In this document: positions 1 through 10,299 of the stretch, one piece after another
Numbering within the stretch: position 1 is the stretch's first letter
Layout of the letters: each line of letters opens with the position of its first letter
Assembly (NCBI RefSeq): GCF_040958095.1
Contig: NC_091152.1
Coordinates: forward strand, 18,984,262 to 19,048,261
Direction: 5' to 3'
From: Procambarus clarkii
Taxonomy: Eukaryota > Arthropoda > Malacostraca > Decapoda > Cambaridae
DNA: 64,000 nt
Made by a program: the position numbers and the translations under genes
The notes under the pieces: model-generated
The model's input: only the letters and a program-made list of their open reading frames with translations
The model's database searches: none
What the model was told of the DNA's origin: nothing

Positions 1-177
1 CCCGATTTGCCTAATAAGCCAAGTTTTCCTAAATATATATATTTTCTCTATTTTTTTTCTTATGAAATGATAAAGCTACCCATTTCATTTTGTATGAGGT
101 CAATTTTTTTTATTGGAGTTAAAATTAACGTAGATATATGACCGAACCTAACCAACCCTACCTATACTTAACAGGTA

Positions 178-1477
178 CGGCACTTAACTATAGACCTGTA
201 TCACTGACAAGCATCCCCTGTAAAATACTGGAAAGAATAATTAGGCTACGACTGGTTGCACACCTGGAGAACATTAGGTTGGTGAACAAACATCAACATG
301 GGTTCTGGACAGGGAAATCGTGCCTAACAAACCTTCTGGAATTCTATGATAAAATAACGAGGATAAGACAGGACAGAGATGGTTGGGCAGACTGTATATT
401 TCTGGACTGCCAAAAAGCCTTTGATACAGTACCGCACATGAGACTGCTGTTCAAGCTCGAGAGGCAGGCGGGGGTGGGGGAAAGGTCCTAGCATGGATAA
501 GGAACTACCTAACAGGAAGGAGCCAAAGAGTTACGGTAAGGGGCGAGAAGTCGGACTGGCGAACAGTAACAAGTGGAGTACCACAAGGATCGGTGCTGGG
601 ACCAATTCTATTTCTTGTATATGTTAACGACATGTTTACAGGCATAGAGTCCTACATGTCGATGTTTGCGGATGATGCAAAGTTGATGAGAAGAGTTGTG
701 ACAGATGAGGATTGCAGGATCCTCCAAGAGGACCTGAACAGATTGCAGAGATGGTCAGAGAAATGGCTACTAGAATTCAACAAGAGCAAATGTAAAGTTA
801 TGGAAATGGGACTAGGAGATAGGAGACCAAAGGGACAGTACACAATGAAGGGGAACAGCCTACCTGTAACGACGCGTGAAAGAGACCTGGGGGTGGACGT
901 AACACCTAATCTATCTCCTGAGGCACATATTAATAGGATAACGACAGCAGCGTACTCTACACTGGCAAAAGTTAGAACATCATTCAGAAACCTAAGTAAG
1001 GAGGCATTTAGGGCGCTTTACACTGCCTACGTAAGGCCAGTCTTAGAGTATGCCGCCTCATCATGGAGTCCCCATCTGAAGAAGCATATAATGAAACTGG
1101 AAAAGGTTCAGAGGTTTGCAACGAGACTCGTCCCAGAGTTACGAGGGATGGGGTATGAGGAGCGCCTGAGGGAACTGTGCCTTACGACACTAGAAAGAAG
1201 AAGGGAGAGGGGGGACATGATAGGAACGTATAAGATACTCAGAGGGATTGACAGAGTGGACATAGACGAAATGTTCACACGGAATAGTAACAGAACGAGA
1301 GGACATGGATGGAAGCTTGAAACTCAGATGAGTCACAGAGATGTTAGGAAGTTTTCTTTTAGCGTGAGAGTAGTGGGGAAATGGAATGCACTTCAGGAAC
1401 AGGTTGTGGAAGCAAATACTATTCATAATTTTAAAACCAGGTATGATAGGGAAATGGGACAGGAGTCATTGCTGTAA
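178..1477 (+). pseudogene. Broken reverse transcriptase ORF of LINE family 1
   Basis: Two open segments (178-491 and about 485-1477) together cover the RT domain. Visible RT motifs are NYRPVSLTS, the QHGF/GKSC region, FLDCQKAFDTVPH, SGVPQGSVLGP and the catalytic FADDAK at about 666-683. The C-terminal part contains VRPVLEYAASSWSP and KLEKVQRFATR, usual in arthropod LINEs. A one-base shift in the G-rich stretch near 465-480 breaks the frame: the upstream frame hits TAG at 489 while the downstream frame resumes as KVLAWIRNYLTG. The protein therefore cannot be made as one piece, and this is a dead copy. The endonuclease half is missing because of 5' truncation. Confidence 0.88.
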
Positions 1478-1541
1478 ACAACCGATGCTCGAAAGGCGGG
1501 ATCCAAGAGTCAATGCTCGATCCTGCAGACACAACTAGGTG

Positions 1542-1544
<3 letters not shown>

Positions 1545-1619
<75 letters not shown>
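1545..1619. repeat. (AC)n microsatellite, LINE 3' tail
   Basis: About 37 AC dinucleotides directly follow GTGAGT at the end of the family 1 LINE. The next LINE fragment (element A) begins right after it at about 1620. Confidence 0.97.
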
Positions 1620-1620
<1 letters not shown>

Positions 1621-2358
1621 TTGGAGACGTGACAGGAAAACTAGGAAGGGAGGAGGAGTGGCTGTACTGGTGAAAAAACACCTGAAGGTAAGAGAGTTAA
1701 TAATTGAAAGCCCTCGAGATATTGACATAATGGCATTGCAGGTCTGGAATCAGGATGATAAGCTGATAATTTTAAATGCCTACAGCCCACCAGCAAGCAA
1801 CACATGGACAAAGGAAGAACTAGATGACAAACGAGAGGGCCTCATAATGGTCATGAGAGATATTATTGCACAAGCAGATAAAGATAAATCATGACTGTTG
1901 ATACTGGGTGACTTCAACTTTAAAGCAATAGACTGGGAGGCCTATGAAGCAAGAACGGAGGACTTTTGGACATGCAGATTTGTGAACCTCATTCTGGAGA
2001 CATTCTTGTATCAACACATAAAGCAGGCCACAAGAATGAGGGAAGGAGATGTACCGTCAGTACTGGATCTAGTATTCACCAGGAAAGAAGAAGAGATATT
2101 TGACATCCAGTACCTTCCTCCCTTGGAAAAGAGTGATCACGTCCTGTTAGACATTGATTATGCTTTAAGATATCATCTAGAAGAAAATGGGGACATTGAA
2201 ACAGTTGATAAACTCGATTTAAGGAGAGGACACTATGGGGAACTTCAAAATTTTTTTAATGAGTGTAATTGGACAGAATTGTTGCTAGGCAGGGAAGTAA
2301 ATGAAATGTATGCCAAATTTTTAAAAATATACGAGGAAGGCACACAAACATTCATACC
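1620..2358 (+). mobile_element. LINE element A, 5' part: endonuclease fragment
   Basis: This segment is nearly identical to 3243-3977 of element B and encodes the apurinic-like endonuclease from RKGGGVAVLVKKH onwards, including GDFNF and SDHVLLDI. It is 5'-truncated, so the first catalytic Asn/Glu motifs are missing. A TGA at 1892-1894 replaces the Arg codon CGA found in element B, splitting the frame (1658-1894 and 1898-2413). Similarity stops at 2358, just after ATTCATACC. The downstream continuation of this element (ACCAAAACAGAGG) reappears at about 5952 and again at 7930, because another element sits between. Confidence 0.88.
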
Positions 2359-2405
2359 TCATCATTCATCAAATCATCAAACATCATTCAACTCACATAG
2401 AGGAG

Positions 2406-3041
2406 GTGAATAAAGAACTAGAAAAGTATAAAGAAGAAATAAAAGCGACATATGCTGAAGTTGTAAAAGAAAAAGAGACTATCAAAGAAGTGTGTTCGGA
2501 AGTCAAAACCAGAAATGACCAACAAGAAGCAGAAATTAGGCAAGCAATTAGGAAAGAACTGGTTACCAACAGTAAACTGGTACAAAACACTGCAGATAGA
2601 GCTAAGTCCATAATCATTTTTGGATGTTTAGAGAAGGAAATTTCATCTAGGGTGGACCGAGCGGCAGAAGAGATGAAAATCATAGAGAAAATAGTAGGTT
2701 TAGGAGAAGGCTCAAAGGAAAATGTCTGTGATTTTAGAAGAATAGGAAAATATGAGAAAGAAAAGAACCGCCCCTTAAGGGTGACATTTAATGGAGTGAA
2801 AAACATGATGGAAGTGCTAAGAAATGCCAGGAAACTGCAGAGTGATGAGGTGGGCAAATCTTGGTCAATAAGACAAGACCTCTCCAAGGAAGACAGAGAA
2901 AAGCTAAAAATGAACCTAATTGAGGCAAAACGTCTAAATGGGGATAGAAATGAAGAAGACAGAAATTCTTTTTTTTACAAAGTGACAGGGACTGGAAAGC
3001 TTGTGAAATGGTACATAAAAACAAAGCAACAAGATCAGTAG
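2406..3041 (+). CDS. LINE ORF1 protein (coiled coil plus RNA-binding-like C-terminal domain), 5'-incomplete
   Basis: At least 211 residues. The N-terminal part (about residues 1-60) is rich in Lys and Glu with heptad-like spacing and looks like a coiled coil, as in trimerising ORF1 proteins. The C-terminal part has the pattern RPLRVTFNGVKNMMEVLRNA followed by SIRQDLSKEDREKL and KVTGTGKLVKWY, which is the usual C-terminal half of CR1-like and related ORF1 proteins that coat LINE RNA. The open frame begins with GTG at 2406 and stays open upstream to the element boundary without an ATG, so the true start was probably lost by 5' truncation. The last 34 bases overlap ORF2. Function as an RNA chaperone is family knowledge, not visible here. 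Confidence 0.75.
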   Translation: MNKELEKYKEEIKATYAEVVKEKETIKEVCSEVKTRNDQQEAEIRQAIRKELVTNSKLVQNTADRAKSIIIFGCLEKEISSRVDRAAEEMKIIEKIVGLGEGSKENVCDFRRIGKYEKEKNRPLRVTFNGVKNMMEVLRNARKLQSDEVGKSWSIRQDLSKEDREKLKMNLIEAKRLNGDRNEEDRNSFFYKVTGTGKLVKWYIKTKQQDQ

Positions 3042-5740
3042 TGGAAGGGGGAGTAAAGAGCAAAGGAAAAGGGAACATGTTCCTGAAAATTGTATATACC
3101 AACATAGATGGAGTGAGGTCAAAAACTTTGGAGTTGCAAGATATAATCCAGCTTAGGGTCCCAGATATTGTTGCATTATCAGAGACGAAACTTGAAGGAA
3201 ATATAATAAATGAAGTCGTATTCCCAAGAGGCTATTCAGTTTGGAGATGTGACAGGAAAAATAGGAAGGGAGGAGGAGTGGCTGTACTGGTGAAAAAACA
3301 CCTGAAGGTAAAAGAGTTAATATTTGAAAACCCTCGAGATATTGACATAATGGCATTGCAGGTCTGGAATCAGGATGATAAGCTGATAATTGTAAATACC
3401 TACAGCCCACCAGCAAGCAACACATGGACAAAGGAAGAACTGGATGACAAACGAGAGGGCCTCATAATGGTCATGAGAGATATTATTGTACAAGCAGATA
3501 AAGATAAATCACGACTGTTGATACTGGGGGACTTCAACTTTAGAGCAATAGACTGGGAGGCCTATGAAACAAGAACGGAGGACTTTTGGACATGCAGATT
3601 TGTGAACCTCATTCTGGAGACATTCTTGTATCAACACATAAAGCAAGCCACAAGAATGAGGGAAGGAGATGTACCGTCAGTACTGGATCTAGTATTCACC
3701 AGGAAAGAAGAAGAGATTTTTGACATCCAGTACCTTCCTCCCTTGGAAAAGAGTGATCACGTCCTGTTAGACATTAAATATGCTTTAAGATATCATCTAG
3801 AAGAAAATGGGGACATTGAAACAGTTGATAAACTCGATTTAAGGAGAGGCAACTATGGGGAACTTCGAAATTTTTTTAATGAGTGTAATTGGACAGAATT
3901 GTTGCTAGGCAGGGAAGTAAATGAAATGTATGCCAAATTTTTAAAACTATACGAGGAAGGCACACAAACATTCATACCAAAACAGAGACGCAGGGCCAGA
4001 AAACAGGATTGGTTCGACAGAAATTGTGAGAGGGCAAGAGACCAAAAGACACAAAAATGGAATCAGTATAGGAAGAGGCCAAACCCCCAAACATACCAGC
4101 GATACAAAGATGCGAGAAACAACTATACAGCAGTAAGGAGAGAGGCAGAAAGAAATTTTGAAAAAGGGATAGCAGATAAATGTAAAACAGAACCGGGCCT
4201 ATTCTACAAATTCATAAACAACAAATTGCAGGTAAAGGATAATATCCAGAGGTTGAAAATGGGAAACAGATTCACGGAAAATGAAAAGGAAATGTGTGAA
4301 ACATTAAATGAAAAGTTCCAAAGTGTGTTTGTACAAAATGAAATCTTCAGAGAACCAGACACAATAAGAATTCCAGAGAACAACATAGAGCGGATAGAGG
4401 TGTCTAGAGATGAAGTGGAAAATATGCTAAAGGAGCTCGGGAAGAACAAAGCAGCTGGCCCAGAGGGCGTTTCACCATGGGTTCTGAGAGAATGTGCATC
4501 TGAACTCAGCATTCCACTTCACCTGATCTTTCAGGCATCCCTGTGTACAGGAATCGTAGCAGACGTGTGGAAACAGGCTAACATAGTTCCAATCTACAAA
4601 AGTGGCAGCAGGGAAGACCCCCTCAATTATAGACCTGTATCATTGACAAGTGTAATAGTGAAAGTATTGGAAAAGCTAATCAAAACTAAATGGGTAGAAC
4701 ACCTGGAGAGAAATGATATAATATCAGACAGACAGTATGGTTTTCGATCTGGAAGATCCTGTGTATCGAATTTACTCAGTTTCTATGATCGAGCCACAGA
4801 GATATTACAGGAAAGAGATGGTTGGGTTGACTGCATCTATCTGGACCTAAAAAAGGCTTTCGACAGAGTTCCACATAAGAGGTTGTTCTGGAAACTGGAA
4901 AATATTGGAGGGGTGACAGGTAAGCTTCTATCATGGATGAAAAATTTTCTGACTGATAGAAAAATGAGGGCAGTAATCAGAGGCAATGTATCGGAATGGA
5001 GAAATGTCACAAGTGGAGTACCACAGGGTTCAGTTCTTGCACCAGTGATGTTTATTGTGTACATAAATGATCTACCAGTTGGTATACAGAATTATATGAA
5101 CATGTTTGCTGATGATGCTAAGATAATAGGAAGGATAAGAAATTTAGATGATTGTCATGCCCTTCAAGAAGACCTGGACAAAATAAGTATATGGAGCACC
5201 ACTTGGCAAATGGAATTTAATGTTAATAAATGTCATGTTATGGAATGTGGAATAGGAGAACATAGACCCCACACAACCTATATATTATGTGAGAAATCTT
5301 TAAAGAATTCTGATAAAGAAAGAGATCTAGGAGTGGTTCTAGATAGAAAACTATCACCTGAGGACCACATAAAGAATATTGTGCAAGGAGCCTATGCAAT
5401 GCTTTCTAACTTCAGAATTGCATTTAAATACATGGATGGCGATATACTAAAGAAATTGTTCATGACTTTTGTTAGGCCAAAGCTAGAATATGCAGCTGTT
5501 GTGTGGTGCCCATATCTTAAGAAGCACATCAACAAACTGGAAAAGGTGCAAAGACATGCTACTAAGTGGCTCCCAGAACTGAAGGGCAAGAGCTACGAGG
5601 AGAGGTTAGAAGCATTAAATATGCCAAAACTAGAAGACAGAAGAAAAAGAGGTGATATGATCACTACGTACAAAATAGTAACAGGAATTGATAAAATCGA
5701 CAGGGAAGACTTCCTGAGACCTGGAACTTCAAGAACATAA
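3008..5740 (+). CDS. LINE ORF2: endonuclease-reverse transcriptase, C-terminally shortened
   Basis: 910 residues. Residues about 27-255 form an apurinic-like endonuclease: TNIDGVRSK, catalytic Glu in ALSETKLEG (about 58), GDFNF (about 173), and SDH (about 247). Residues about 430-780 are reverse transcriptase: LNYRPVSLTS, YGFRSGRSC, IYLDLKKAFDRVPH, SGVPQGSVLAP and catalytic FADDAK (about 699). The tail has VRPKLEYAAVVWCPYLKKH and KLEKVQRHATKWLPEL. It would nick DNA and copy its own RNA by target-primed reverse transcription. A 14-bp deletion after the codons for GTSRT shifts the frame to an immediate TAA at 5738. The copy at 9355-9879 keeps that segment and reads about 60 residues further. 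The core domains are intact but the C-terminus is missing. Confidence 0.92.
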   Translation: MVHKNKATRSVVEGGVKSKGKGNMFLKIVYTNIDGVRSKTLELQDIIQLRVPDIVALSETKLEGNIINEVVFPRGYSVWRCDRKNRKGGGVAVLVKKHLKVKELIFENPRDIDIMALQVWNQDDKLIIVNTYSPPASNTWTKEELDDKREGLIMVMRDIIVQADKDKSRLLILGDFNFRAIDWEAYETRTEDFWTCRFVNLILETFLYQHIKQATRMREGDVPSVLDLVFTRKEEEIFDIQYLPPLEKSDHVLLDIKYALRYHLEENGDIETVDKLDLRRGNYGELRNFFNECNWTELLLGREVNEMYAKFLKLYEEGTQTFIPKQRRRARKQDWFDRNCERARDQKTQKWNQYRKRPNPQTYQRYKDARNNYTAVRREAERNFEKGIADKCKTEPGLFYKFINNKLQVKDNIQRLKMGNRFTENEKEMCETLNEKFQSVFVQNEIFREPDTIRIPENNIERIEVSRDEVENMLKELGKNKAAGPEGVSPWVLRECASELSIPLHLIFQASLCTGIVADVWKQANIVPIYKSGSREDPLNYRPVSLTSVIVKVLEKLIKTKWVEHLERNDIISDRQYGFRSGRSCVSNLLSFYDRATEILQERDGWVDCIYLDLKKAFDRVPHKRLFWKLENIGGVTGKLLSWMKNFLTDRKMRAVIRGNVSEWRNVTSGVPQGSVLAPVMFIVYINDLPVGIQNYMNMFADDAKIIGRIRNLDDCHALQEDLDKISIWSTTWQMEFNVNKCHVMECGIGEHRPHTTYILCEKSLKNSDKERDLGVVLDRKLSPEDHIKNIVQGAYAMLSNFRIAFKYMDGDILKKLFMTFVRPKLEYAAVVWCPYLKKHINKLEKVQRHATKWLPELKGKSYEERLEALNMPKLEDRRKRGDMITTYKIVTGIDKIDREDFLRPGTSRT

Positions 5741-5953
5741 ACTAGCTAAACACAGATGCCGAAGAAATATAAGAAAATTCACCTTCGCAAATAGAGTGGT
5801 AGACGGTTGGAACAAGTTAAGTGAGAAGGTGGTGGAGGCCAAGACCGTCAGTAGTTTCAAAGCGTTATATGACAAAGAGTGCTGGGAAGACGGGACACCA
5901 CGAGCGTAGCTCTCATCCTGTAACTACACTTAGGTAATTACACTTAGGTAATT

Positions 5954-7931
5954 ACCAAAACAGAGGTGCAGGGCCAGAAAACAGGATTGGTTCGACAGAA
6001 ATTGTGAGAGGGCAAGAGACCAAAAGACACAAAAATGGAATCAGTATAGGAAGAGGCCAAACCCTCAAACATACCAGCGATACAAAGATGCGAGAAACAA
6101 CTACACGGCAGTAAGGAGAGAGGCAGAAAGAAATTTTGAAAAGGGGATAGCGGATAAATGTAAAACAGAACCGGGCCTATTCTACAAATTCATAAACAAC
6201 AAATTGCAGGTAAAGGATAATATCCAGAGGTTGAAAATGGGAAACAGATTCACGGAAAATGAAAAGGAAATGTGTGAAACATTAAATGAAAAGTTCCAAA
6301 GTGTGTTTGTACAAAATGAAATATTCAGAGAACCAGACACAATAAGAATTCCAGAGCACAACATAGAGCGGATAGAGGTGTCTAGAGATGAAGTGGAAAA
6401 TATGCTCAAGGAGCTCAGTAAGAACAAAGCAGCTGGCCCAGATGGAGTTTCATCATGGGTTCTGAGAGAATGTGCATCTGAGCTCAGCATTCCAATTCAC
6501 CTGATCTTTCAGGCATCCCTGTGTACAGGAATCGTAGCAGACGTGTGGAAACAGGCTAACATAGTTCCAATCTACAAAAGTGGCAGCAGGGAAGACCCCC
6601 TCAATTATAGACCTGTATCATTGACAAGTGTAATAGTGAAAGTATTGGAAAAGCTAATCAAAACTAAATGGGTAGAACACCTGGAGAGAAATGATATAAT
6701 ATCAGACAGACAGTATGGTTTTCGATCTGGAAGATCCTGTGTATCGAATTTACTCAGTTTCTATGATCGAGCCACAGAGATATTACAGGAAAGAGATGGT
6801 TGGGTTGACTGCATCTATCTGGACCTAAAAAAGGCTTTCGACAGAGTTCCACATAAGAGGTTGTTCTGGAAACTGGAAAATATTGGAGGGGTGACAGGTA
6901 AGCTTCTATCATGGATGAAAAATTTTCTGACTGATAGAAAAATGAGGGCAGTAATCAGAGGCAATGTATCGGAATGGAGAAATATCACAAGTGGAGTACC
7001 ACAGGGTTCAGTTCTTGCACCAGTGATGTTTATTGTGTACATAAATGATCTACCAGTTGGTATACAGAATTATATGAACATGTTTGCTGATGATGCTAAG
7101 ATAATAGGAAGGATAAGAAATTTAGATGATTGTCATGCCCTTCAAGAAGACCTGGACAAAATAAGTATATGGAGCACCACTTGGCAAATGGAATTTAATG
7201 TTAATAAATGTCATGTTATGGAATGTGGAATAGGAGAACATAGACCCCACACAACCTATATATTATGTGAGAAATCTTTAAAGAATTCTGATAAAGAAAG
7301 AGATCTAGGAGTGGTTCTAGATAGAAAACTATCACCTGAGGACCACATAAAGAATATTGTGCAAGGAGCCTATGCAATGCTTTCTAACTTCAGAATTGCA
7401 TTTAAATACATGGATGGCGATATACTAAAGAAATTGTTCATGACTTTTGTTAGGCCAAAGCTAGAATATGCAGCTGTTGTGTGGTGCCCATATCTTAAGA
7501 AGCACATCAACAAACTGGAAAAGGTGCAAAGACATGCTACTAAGTGGCTCCCAGAACTGAAGGGCAAGAGCTACGAGGAGAGGTTAGAAGCATTAAATAT
7601 GCCAAAACTAGAAGACAGAAGAAAAAGAGGTGATATGATCACTACGTACAAAATAGTAACAGGAATTGATAAAATCGACAGGGAAGACTTCCTGAGACCT
7701 GGAACTTCAAGAACATAAACTAGCTAAACACAGATGCCGAAGAAATATAAGAAAATTCACCTTCGCAAATAGAGTGGTAGACGGTTGGAACAAGTTAAGT
7801 GAGAAGGTGGTGGAGGCCAAGACCGTCAGTAGTTTCAAAGCGTTATATGACAAAGAGTGCTGGGAAGACGGGACACCACGAGCGTAGCTCTCATCCTGTA
7901 ACTACACTTAGGTAATTACACTTAGGTAATT
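5954..7931 (+). mobile_element. Hybrid LINE repeat unit (A-type 5' half, B-type 3' half)
   Basis: A 1978-bp tandem copy of the ORF2 reverse-transcriptase half plus 3' UTR. Its first part shares diagnostic bases with the following unit (GAGGTGCAGG, AAACCCTCAAAC, GAGCACAAC, GATGGAGTTTCATC). Its later part shares bases and the 14-bp deletion with element B (ACAAAAGTGG, GGAAAAGCTAATC, AGAACATAAAC). The switch lies between about 6497 and 6578. The joint with element B is 3'-end TAATTAC against internal CAAAACAGAG. Confidence 0.9.
5957..7718 (+). pseudogene. Reverse transcriptase half of LINE ORF2 without endonuclease (hybrid unit)
   Basis: The frame is open from the unit joint (KQRCRARKQDWF...) to a TAA at 7716-7718; the first ATG-like start suggested by the open frame is internal, near 6204. 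It contains all RT motifs seen in element B, including FADDAK near 7083-7100, but has no endonuclease, no ORF1 and no promoter of its own. The end carries the same 14-bp deletion as element B. It is a by-product of tandem duplication and not an independent gene, although the open RT frame has not yet decayed. Confidence 0.85.
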
Positions 7932-9924
7932 ACCAAAACAGAGGTGCAGGGCCAGAAAACAGGATTGGTTCGACAGAAATTGTGAGAGGGCAAGAGACCA
8001 AAAGACACAAAAATGGAATCAGTATAGGAAGAGGCCAAACCCTCAAACATACCAGCGATACAAAGATGCGAGAAACAACTACACGGCAGTAAGGAGAGAG
8101 GCAGAAAGAAATTTTGAAAAGGGGATAGCGGATAAATGTAAAACAGAACCGGGCCTATTCTACAAATTCATAAACAACAAATTGCAGGTAAAGGATAATA
8201 TCCAGAGGTTGAAAATGGGAAACAGATTCACGGAAAATGAAAAGGAAATGTGTGAAACATTAAATGAAAAGTTCCAAAGTGTGTTTGTACAAAATGAAAT
8301 ATTCAGAGAACCAGACACAATAAGAATTCCAGAGCACAACATAGAGCGGATAGAGGTGTCTAGAGATGAAGTGGAAAATATGCTCAAGGAGCTCAGTAAG
8401 AACAAAGCAGCTGGCCCAGATGGAGTTTCATCATGGGTTCTGAGAGAATGTGCATCTGAGCTCAGCATTCCAATTCACCTGATCTTTCAGGCATCCCTGT
8501 GTACAGGAATCGTAGCAGACGTGTGGAAACAGGCTAACATAGTTCCAATCTACAAAAATGGCAGCAGGGAAGACCCCCTCAATTATAGACCTGTATCATT
8601 GACAAGTGTAATAGTGAAAGTATTGGAAAAACTAATCAAAACTAAATGGGTAGAACACCTGGAGAGAAATGATATAATATCAGACAGACAGTATGGTTTT
8701 CGATCTGGAAGATCCTGTGTATCGAATTTACTCAGTTTCTATGATCGAGCCACAGAGATATTACAGGAAAGAGATGGTTGGGTTGACTGCATCTATCTGG
8801 ACCTAAAAAAGGCTTTCGACAGAGTTCCACATAAGAGGTTGTTCTGGAAACTGGAAAATATTGGAGGGGTGACAGGTAAGCTTCTATCATGGATGAAAAA
8901 TTTTCTGACTGATAGAAAAATGAGGGCAGTAATCAGAGGCAATGTATCAGAATGGAGAAATGTCACAAGTGGAGTACCACAGGGTTCAGTTCTTGCACCA
9001 GTGATGTTTATTGTGTACATAAATGATCTACCAGTTGGTATACAGAATTATATGAACATGTTTGCTGATGATGCTAAGATAATAGGAAGGATAAGAAATT
9101 TAGATGACTGTCATGCCCTTCAAGAAGACCTGGACAAAATAAGTATATGGAGCACCACTTGGCAAATGGAATTTAATGTTAATAAATGTCATGTTATGGA
9201 ATGTGGAATAGGAGAACATAGACCCCACACAACCTATATATTATGTGAGAAATCTTTAAAGAATTCTGATAAAGAAAGAGATCTAGGAGTGGTTCTAGAT
9301 AGAAAACTATCACCTGAGGACCACATAAAGAATATTGTGTAAGGAGCCTATGCTATGCTTTCTAACTTCAGAATTGCATTTAAATACATGGATGGCGATA
9401 TACTAAAGAAATTGTTCATGACTTTTGTTAGGCCAAAGCTAGAATATGCAGCTGTTGTGTGGTGCCCATATCTTAAGAAGCACATCAACAAACTGGAAAA
9501 GGTGCAAAGACATGCTACTAAGTGGCTCCCAGAACTGAAGGGCAAGAGCTACGAGGAGAGGTTAGAAGCATTAAATATGCCAAAACTAGAAGACAGAAGA
9601 AAAAGAGGTGATATGATCACTACATACAAAATAGTTACAGGAATTGATAAAATCGACAGGGAAGACTTCCTGAGACCTGGAATTTCAAGAACAAGAGGTC
9701 ATAGATTTAAACTAGCTAAACACAGATGCCGAAGAAATATAAGAAAATTCACCTTCGCAAATAGAGTGGTAGACGGTTGGAACAAGTTAAGTGAGAAGGT
9801 GGTGGAGGCCAAGACCGTCAGTAGTTTCAAAGCGTTATATGACAAAGAGTGCTGGGAAGACGGGACACCACGAGCGTAGCTCTCATCCTGTAACTACACT
9901 TAGGTAATTACACTTAGGTAATTA
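7932..9924 (+). mobile_element. LINE element A, 3' part
   Basis: The remainder of element A: RT half of ORF2 and full 3' UTR ending with two copies of the ACTTAGGTAATTAC terminal repeat (9897-9924). Unlike the two preceding units it keeps the 14-bp segment (AGAGGTCATAGATT, 9692-9705) lost in them. Similarity to the LINE ends at 9924 and ordinary AT-rich sequence follows. Confidence 0.88.
7935..9879 (+). pseudogene. Reverse transcriptase half of LINE ORF2 with a nonsense mutation
   Basis: The frame is open to a TAA at 9340-9342, where both sister units have CAA (Gln). It then continues in the same frame (9355-9879) through the C-terminal region to a natural stop at 9877-9879, ending KALYDKECWEDGTPRA. 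This copy shows the uncut C-terminus of the family: after GISRT it reads RGHRFKLAKHRCRRNIRKF, the usual end of such ORF2 proteins. The nonsense change makes it non-functional. Confidence 0.87.
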
Positions 9925-10299
9925 CACTACACAATATTTTTCTACTTCACAATAACAAGATATTAGTCACTTCGTACACAAGTCGGAACGCACACATGTA
10001 CTTCTACCATTTCAAACACAAAAATTTTACGTTTCGAATATATATGATTCGTCAATATTAAAACCACAATATAATGCCATTAACAATTAAAATCTTCTAT
10101 TTAGCAGGCATACAATTATTAAATGAAGTTCAGTTATGTGATAGACAGGGGACTGGTCAAATCGTCTACTGCAGTTTCGGATACCGACAGTTCAATACAC
10201 CAGAAACAAGTGCGTTCACAGAGCGCCAAGACATTACGACTAAATATAGCACTTGGAAGGGGTCAGGTTAAGGTTTTGGGATGGGATGGATTTAGGTGA
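9925..10299. other. AT-rich sequence between LINE and satellite block
   Basis: No recognisable gene, repeat or element. A 65-residue open frame (10074-10271) has no family resemblance and is not treated as coding. Confidence 0.5.

Larger units (their letters stand above)
176..1619 (+). mobile_element. 5'-truncated non-LTR retrotransposon (LINE family 1) with (AC)n tail
   Basis: The fragment starts inside the reverse-transcriptase region (motif LNYRPVSLTS from about 178), has no endonuclease or ORF1, and runs through the C-terminal part to a stop at 1475-1477. About 65 bases of 3' UTR follow, ending in TAGGTGAGTAC and an (AC)n run to 1619. The layout (5' truncation, simple-repeat 3' end) is typical of target-primed LINE insertion. 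A similar 3' end, with the same GTGAGTAC(AC)n tail, recurs at 61560-61838. Assignment to a CR1/Jockey-like clade is inference. Confidence 0.9.
2359..5953 (+). mobile_element. Nearly complete LINE element B (ORF1 + ORF2), inserted into element A
   Basis: A two-ORF non-LTR retrotransposon: ORF1 (to 3041) overlaps the start of ORF2 (from 3008), then a short 3' UTR with a terminal repeat containing ACACTTAGGTAATTAC twice (5924-5953). It interrupts element A exactly at ATTCATACC/AAAACAG. The 5' end seems shortened, since ORF1 has no ATG at its head. The C-terminus of ORF2 is damaged by a 14-bp deletion near 5735. The APE-type endonuclease plus RT places it among CR1/Jockey-like LINEs; the exact clade was not determined. 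Confidence 0.88.

Noticed and set aside
2393-2887. Minus-strand Ser/Phe-rich frame over ORF1
   Set aside because: Antisense shadow of the Lys/Glu-rich ORF1 coiled coil.
10074-10271. 65-residue frame between LINE and repeats
   Set aside because: No similarity, AT-rich, no splice or start support.
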